A stretch of 64,000 nt of DNA from Epinephelus fuscoguttatus (Eukaryota > Chordata > Actinopteri > Perciformes > Serranidae), in assembly GCF_011397635.1 (NCBI RefSeq), contig NC_064756.1, forward strand, positions 18,132,907 through 18,196,906. Reading direction: 5' to 3'. Positions within the stretch are counted from its first letter, which is position 1; each line of letters opens with the position of its first letter. The position numbers and the translations under genes were made by a program. The notes below the pieces were generated by a model. The model saw only the letters and a program-made list of their open reading frames with translations. It searched no databases and was not told the DNA's origin. Below are positions 58,769-64,000 of this stretch, piece by piece.

Positions 58769-59417
58769 TAGGCTTGGGTGGTATCAAAGTGTTATGGTAT
58801 ACCAAGGTATTAAGAAGTCCTTAAGGTAATATTTTCAATACTGTTAAATATCCAGATGCTCCTCTTTCTATAAACTGATTTGGAGAAGCTATATTAAGGT
58901 GATGTAGTGCAACATATGCACCACCAGAGGTCAGGCTCTACTAGTGGAACACACAGCTGAGCTAAGAAAGATGATGACTGCGAGTGGCAGGGATAACGTT
59001 AGCGTTACAAGTAGGGTTGCAGAGATATACCGATTGTAAGGTATGCTGTGATATAAAGGTTGACGGTTATTATATTGTATACATTTGCTTATCTACGATA
59101 TTGGAAAAAAATTAATTCCTTCAAGGGTCATGCTGACTGACAAAAATATGAATCCTATCCTGTGTGAGACCATGAAACCACAATATTTTCTGAGATGGTT
59201 ATCGTACTGTGAAAATCTCATACCGTTGCAACCCTTGAAAAGCAGACCAGCAACGGTAGAAAGAGACGGCACCGAAGACCGGCTTGTATAGCCAGAATTT
59301 TCTACATCTACCTTTTTTAAATTAAGGATTTATTTTGACTAAACTGAACAATAACTTCTATCTACAGCAGCTCAGCTTTAATTATCGTCGATGTTATATA
59401 GATACCACCCAAGCCTC
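58769..59417. mobile_element. hAT-type MITE with 8-bp target duplication, carrying a nested MITE
   Basis: The terminal inverted repeats share a perfect 16-base AGGCTTGGGTGGTATC. The flanking 8-mers are identical: GGATGGAT at 58761-58768 and 59418-59425. The interior is interrupted by another element at about 59012-59236. 649 bp in all, noncoding. Confidence 0.85.
59012..59236. mobile_element. Nested MITE inside the hAT-type element
   Basis: Left end TAGGGTTGCAGAGATATACC, right end ATACCGTTGCAACCCTT, inverted relative to each other over AGGGTTGCA. About 225 bp. No clear target duplication. Confidence 0.6.
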
Positions 59418-61574
59418 GGATGGATTGCCATGAAATCTGTCATGGACATTCATGCCCCCCTCAAAACGAACTGTAATAACTTATTTTTCATCATTCTGAA
59501 TTTTAATTTGTCCAACACATTGATTTATGACCAGTACCTGCATACTAATGACTTTCCCAACAGCCTCAGCTGCACTTTGTGTTTAGTGCCAAATAGCAAA
59601 TGTTATCATGTTGACATACTAACTAAGATGATAAACATTATTCCTGATAAACATCAGCATGTTAATATTGTCATGTGGAGCATTTTAGCATGCTGATGTT
59701 AGCATTTAGTTCAGAGCGCTGCTGTCTATAAGGACAGTCTCTCAGAGCTGCTAGCACCACTCTTGGTGTTGTTGAATTGCGCTGCTTGTGCAGATCAGTG
59801 GTGCTGAATTTTAAAACTTTCACAGAGAGCTTGGAAGACATTTTAGGAAAACATCAGGGTTTGCATTTTTAAGGTAATCCAGTTAAGCTATTTGTTTTCT
59901 TAATGTGCCCGTTGTAATAATGTTTGCATTTTGCTTTTAATCTTGTTAAAATCAAACGTTTGAATGTGGAATCCCTGATTAAGGGAGGTGGAGACATGTG
60001 GTGATGAATTGAATGAAGAAGAACGGCAGAAAGGAATGAAAGGTGGGAGGAAGAGTTGCCCTGGAGGAAGGATTTAAATCATAGGAGATACAGTAGATTA
60101 ATGAGAAATGTACTATGTGATGTGTTCAGCAATAGGTTAATCAATTCCCCTGGCACAGTCTTTTGTTACGAGATATGAATTTGGGTAATGAACCAGCGTT
60201 GACACATCACCACTCTTGTTTTTACACACCCACAAACACACACACAGGCTCATGTGTTTTTGATCATTTTTTGGGCATGCATATGCGTGTTTTTAAGGAA
60301 TTCATGCGCAACTCAAAAGCAACTGCACCCACGGGTTTGTGCTCGCATTCAGTTGTCGAGTATCTCTGGGCGTTTTGACGTCAGTGTTCCTGGATGGAGC
60401 GTTGAAATGCTTCCTTGCCTAATTTGAAGTGTCACTTGGTGCCGTTTGGCATCACCATGGTACAGTGTATGCCCAGGAATTGTGACAGTGAAGCTGCAAT
60501 CATCTGAAGGATTTGTTAACTGGCCATGAAGCACAAGCCCAGGATGGATCGGTCAGACTTAAATTTGTACAATCCAATTCACAAATCTGCAGGAAGCAGA
60601 ACTGGACAAATGGGTTTTGATCGTCTGTACACGGTGAATGGTTGATGTGCCGTGTGCAGAGAGCTTGCCACAACATATTTCATGCAGTCTTATACATACA
60701 CATGACAGAGCCGCACTGAAAACCAGAAAGAACCGGCCTGATCACTGCCGTCACATCCCGGGGTCCCATCTCTTTCAGAGACGGAAGTACAAATCAACAC
60801 AAGATACACATGAACTCAAATAACACACAGCTCACACACACACACACACCTTTCCTCTCTTTATTTATTCCTCAGCTGTTCCGCTCTGTGTTTGTGCAAT
60901 GCTCTTGTGGTTCTGGCTCATGTGTGTACTGGATCATGCTTACTCATGGCTCGGTGCAAGACTTGGCCTATTTGTACTATATTTTGTTCTCCGTCACTTG
61001 CCCGCTCACTGGGTGTGTTGTGCTTTTTTCATTTGGCTGTCTTAATGTTTGCTTTGCTGCTTGTATTGGATGTTGTGTACAGCACATCACATACACACAC
61101 ACTCATACTCATGCCTCACTTTCTCTTGGACATACACGCATCATGCAGGCTTAACATACACAGGAATTAATAAAATATTACCTCAAGGCTGTTTCATCAG
61201 CCGGTATTGCCAGAGCAAGAGCTCACGGTAGAGATTTAAAAGTAGAGTCTATTTCACAGTCCATGGACAGCACAGTCCACTTCACACAGTATTCACATAA
61301 ATAGATTTACCCCATACACTGGGTTGTATTAGTACAGATATGCATTTATCAGAGGCTAAAGGCACAACAATCACTCACTCAAATGCACTGTCTAAATCAC
61401 TGTCTCCCCTGCTGCGGTCACTAACCATTTGCTGTTGCACTGGTGCTTGCTTTTTTTGCCTCTTTAATTTTTTTTATTTTTTTCCTTTTCCTGTGTTCGT
61501 TGTAATCATGACCTCTCGCTGTTTTAATTTCAGATTTGCATATCCACTTCCACTCCTTCCTCATTTGCATACAG

Positions 61575-61641
61575 CAAGAATGGCGAGCGGGCATCCCACA
61601 GACAAATTCAGTTTCATGTATCAACCAGACACGCACAAGAG
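61575..61641 (+). CDS. FAM168A: Candidate alternative N-terminal exon of FAM168A
   Basis: A pyrimidine-rich acceptor (TCCTCATTTGCATACAG) precedes an ATG at 61580-61582 in a strong start context (AAGAATGG: A at -3, G at +4). Twenty codons follow (MASGHPTDKFSFMYQ...) to a usable donor (AAGAG/GTACGG after 61641). Its 2-nt phase joins the next exon at 62347 so that the frame runs, without a stop, through SKNRLSSA into the known FAM168A start MNPVYSP. This would add 28 residues upstream. It is inferred only from splice signals and frame; the usual start at 62369 has its own support. It could be a chance open frame. Confidence 0.35.
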
Positions 61642-61659
61642 GTACGGGGCACGCATGCA

Positions 61660-61700
61660 CACACACTCACACACACACACACACACACTCACACATACAC
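61660..61700. repeat. (CA)n microsatellite, near candidate FAM168A exon
   Basis: CACACA repeat starting about 20 nt after the candidate donor at 61641. Confidence 0.85.
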
Positions 61701-62368
61701 ATGTACATAATTTCCCATGCCCATATTCTTCACGAGCAGGTAAGTTGGAGCGCTTGAGGTCTTTTTGTCTACATTGTGAGACCCCTGGAGACAGATTCCT
61801 TATGGGAGATGTAGTATAAACGGCGCTGCTACTGGTAACCTTCACCCCAGCCATGTTTAGTGGCCACTCCTCCGTTCAATCCAACAGTGGAAACCTGGCT
61901 GGTAGAGCTCGCCCTGTCTTGCTTGGTGCAGTAGTGAAAATAAGGCAGATGATTAGCTGTATTAAAAGCCAAACAGGAAACCAAAACCAGTATTTCAGTG
62001 GATCCATGCTTACTTGTGCTTTTTCGTCAGTACTTGTGCCTTATTTATTCCAAAAAGTCTGTGTTTTTAAATACATACTTACGTTGAGCCTACTTGAGGG
62101 TGAGGATTCACAGGGATTGATTTTTTTTCTGTTGTTGTTGCATGCTGGCAAAATCCTTCAGCTGGATGTCGCCTTAAGAATCTGAGTTTGGGATTTATGT
62201 GCGTGATGAGTGTGTGCGTATGCTTGATATTCGTAACAATTTTCTTTCCAATTTACACGGCTTACGTCTCTCTCCTCCGTTTGTCTTCTGTCTTCTCTTA
62301 TCCCCCCTGCCCTCTCTGCCACACTGTCTTTTTCTCTCTCTTTCAGCAAGAACAGGTTATCTTCAGCT

Positions 62369-62438
62369 ATGAATCCAGTCTACAGCCCCGTTCAGCCTGG
62401 CACCCCTTATGGAAACCCTAAGAACATGGCCTTCACAG
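62369..62438 (+). CDS. FAM168A: FAM168A, first coding exon (partial gene)
   Basis: Exon 62347-62438 starts after a strong CT-rich acceptor (CTCTCTCTTTCAG) and ends at ACAG/GTAAGA. The ATG at 62369 opens [20 protein letters not shown] and continues AFT, then one base of the next codon. This is the conserved start of FAM168A (TCRP1); the paralogue FAM168B has PGSSGVPYANAK at the same place, so FAM168A is preferred. The family consists of small proline/tyrosine-rich, probably membrane-associated proteins linked to neural expression and drug resistance; biochemical function is unclear. The remaining ~210-220 residues lie beyond the right edge. The long 5' intron and distant GC-rich first exon (about 47.4-47.7 kb) fit the family gene layout as I recall it. 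Confidence 0.9.
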
Positions 62439-64000
62439 GTAAGACTAACACACACATACACATTCAGTATAGTTGCTGAACAAGTGCCTGAAAAGTTCTG
62501 CTAATGGCCTCTTGATGTCCCAAAAGTAGGAAAGGAAAGGAAAGGAAAGGAACAGTTCGCCCCAAAATCAAAAATACGTATTTTTCCTCTTACCCTTTTG
62601 AGCTATTTATCAATCTAGCTTGTTCTGGTGTGAGTTGCTGAGTGTTGGAGATATCGACTGCAGAGATGCCGGCCTTCTCTCCAATATAATGGAACTAGAT
62701 GGCACTCGGCTTGAGGTGCTCAAAGCACTAAAAACAACATTTGAAAAACTCAGCAGCAATGTCTCTTACTAGAAATCATGCACGGTTAATCAAGAGAATC
62801 CACAGGCTGTGTTGTGAGCAGTTTCATAAAGGAACTGTCAACCATATCACTGAGCAGAAGGAAGTGTGCATCTACTCATGGAGAAGAGGCTAATCACAGC
62901 ATGAGATGTAAACTTTACTGGCATCCTCCTTAGCTGAGCTGTAACATTAGCTAACTCAGTGGTGCTAGGTGAGCTAGCAGTATATGCATGTTCCTCTCTT
63001 TGTGGAGATATGGTCGACAGATGTACACTAAAACAATCTAAATTGATAAACAGCAGCACAGGAAAAATTTGTATTTTTGATTTTGGGGTGAACTGACCTC
63101 CAACCTCCAGCCTCGATCAGGGGACAGTTAAGACATTGTTTTGGAGTAGGGCCAGAGAAGTTCAGCAATGTACTGGAGTATAGGATGTGTTTCAAAAAAA
63201 ATAAATGTCCTTCATTGGTATCTGAACAACGAATTTACAGTTTGTAAAAACAGGTCACAAAAAGTTTTCAATAAACACCTAATGCCCAAAGTTTGTGACT
63301 CAGTTACAGTATGTATGCAGTCATGTAGCATCCACAGAGGTCGTGTATGACAGAAAAGTGATATAATACAAACTAGTAAAACTGTTTTGTAGGAGACGTT
63401 AACCTTTCTGGCATTTTTAGTACAAGTGGGGGTTGGTGCAGGATAGAAGGCGTTCGATAAGGGTAAAGAGAGGTAGGAGAAGAAGGAAAAGATGGTCACA
63501 AAGTGTTGACTGAAGTTAAGGATGTCAATAATCTCTCATTGAAGCAGCAGCAAGGAAGCAGAGTCGACACTCTTTGCAGAGCAGCAGTGTGGACCTGGAC
63601 CATGACCCTAAAGATGGAGTTGTTCACATCATGTGGCCTTTAATTTAATACCAGCACAGGATTTGAGTGCAGCAGGTGAAGAACATGTTGAGATAAACAA
63701 AGAAGATAGAAGAAAACATTTCATGATAAAGCCAGAGCTAGTCGGGAGGAATGGGTCATACGGTGATACATAATGTGAAAGAATAACAGTTCACTGTTTT
63801 CAAGTTAAACAGTGTGGCCAGACATGTTTTCGAGACAAAATCAGAGGAGCGAAAACTCCGCAGAGCAGCTCCATATTTTGACATCCAAGTCAGCTGGCTA
63901 GATTCGTCACGCTGTACTTTAATAAGCCACAAAAAGACGGTTTCCTTCGTCTCTTGTGGCATCTTTTTAACCTGATGCAGAAGCGTGAAGCTTGGATAAT
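62439..64000 (+). other. FAM168A: FAM168A intron 2 (truncated by window edge)
   Basis: No second FAM168A coding exon (expected to encode GYPTAYPAAAPAYNP-like sequence) is seen before the window ends. Contains a GGAAA pentanucleotide repeat (62529-62551) and a MITE. Confidence 0.6.
62549..63098. mobile_element. MITE with CAGTTCRCCCCAAAATC ends, FAM168A intron 2
   Basis: Left GGAACAGTTCGCCCCAAAAT and right, on the other strand, GGTCAGTTCACCCCAAAATC; both continue into CAAAAATAC. About 550 bp, noncoding. Its left end abuts a (GGAAA)n repeat. Confidence 0.7.

Larger units (their letters stand above)
47675..62346 (+). other. FAM168A: FAM168A intron 1 (14.7 kb), mostly repeats
   Basis: Large first intron with no certain coding exon apart from the candidate at 61575-61641. 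Contains three or more copies of a fish hAT-like repeat (about 48.8, 50.3 and 55.4 kb), a TTAA-flanked MITE (57.0-57.4 kb), a nested MITE (58.8-59.4 kb) and TG/CA microsatellites. The rest is AT-rich sequence with no feature I can support. Confidence 0.5.

Noticed and set aside
60349-60640. Possible LTR-retrotransposon RT remnant (VMPNGTK, FQRSIQ on the minus strand)
   Set aside because: Similarity to the VMPFGL...FQR motif is too short and has stops; no supporting flanking motifs.

Overview
This is a vertebrate nuclear window, almost certainly from a teleost fish. The genes are split into short GT-AG exons, the proteins match vertebrate families, introns are small, CA/TG microsatellites are dense, and the dispersed repeats (Tc1-like, hAT-like and TTAA-flanked MITEs, LINE 3' ends, tRNA-derived SINEs) are of kinds common in fish. 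There is no bacterial, plasmid or CRISPR content.

Layout: (1) 1-9388, minus strand: 5' part of CWF19L2 (intron-lariat spliceosome factor), seven coding exons for residues 1-259; the rest of the gene lies left of the window. (2) 9389-13342: intergenic, with nested LINE remnants. (3) 13343-27567, minus strand: complete ALKBH8, 12 coding exons, 715 aa (RRM, AlkB dioxygenase, tRNA wobble-uridine methyltransferase). (4) 27568-36900: gene-poor stretch with nested MITEs, a 66-bp minisatellite and a foldback element. (5) 37020-37115, plus strand: sarcolipin (SLN), 31 aa. (6) 39250-44898, minus strand: complete KBTBD3, nine coding exons, 631 aa (BTB-BACK-Kelch). (7) About 47.4 kb to the right edge, plus strand: 5' part of FAM168A, with a probable noncoding first exon, a 14.7-kb first intron and the first coding exon at 62369-62438; the remaining exons lie right of the window.

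CWF19L2, ALKBH8, SLN and KBTBD3 also lie near each other on human 11q22-q23 (recalled, not searched), so this looks like a conserved vertebrate block. ELMOD1, which I recall between ALKBH8 and SLN in human, is not seen here. FAM168A comes from another part of human chromosome 11. The genes do not form a pathway: they serve splicing, tRNA modification, SERCA regulation, probable ubiquitin-ligase adaptor function and a small neuronal/membrane protein.

The most notable observations are a possible unannotated in-frame N-terminal coding exon of FAM168A, an inverted repeat pair flanking two AlkB-domain exons of ALKBH8, a 107-nt KBTBD3 intron made mostly of a GATA microsatellite, nested MITEs (one with an intact 8-bp target duplication), a 66-bp minisatellite with an inverted unit, and a sarcolipin lacking the usual C-terminal tyrosine. 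All gene structures were assembled by hand from splice sites and reading frame; no alignment or database search was run.
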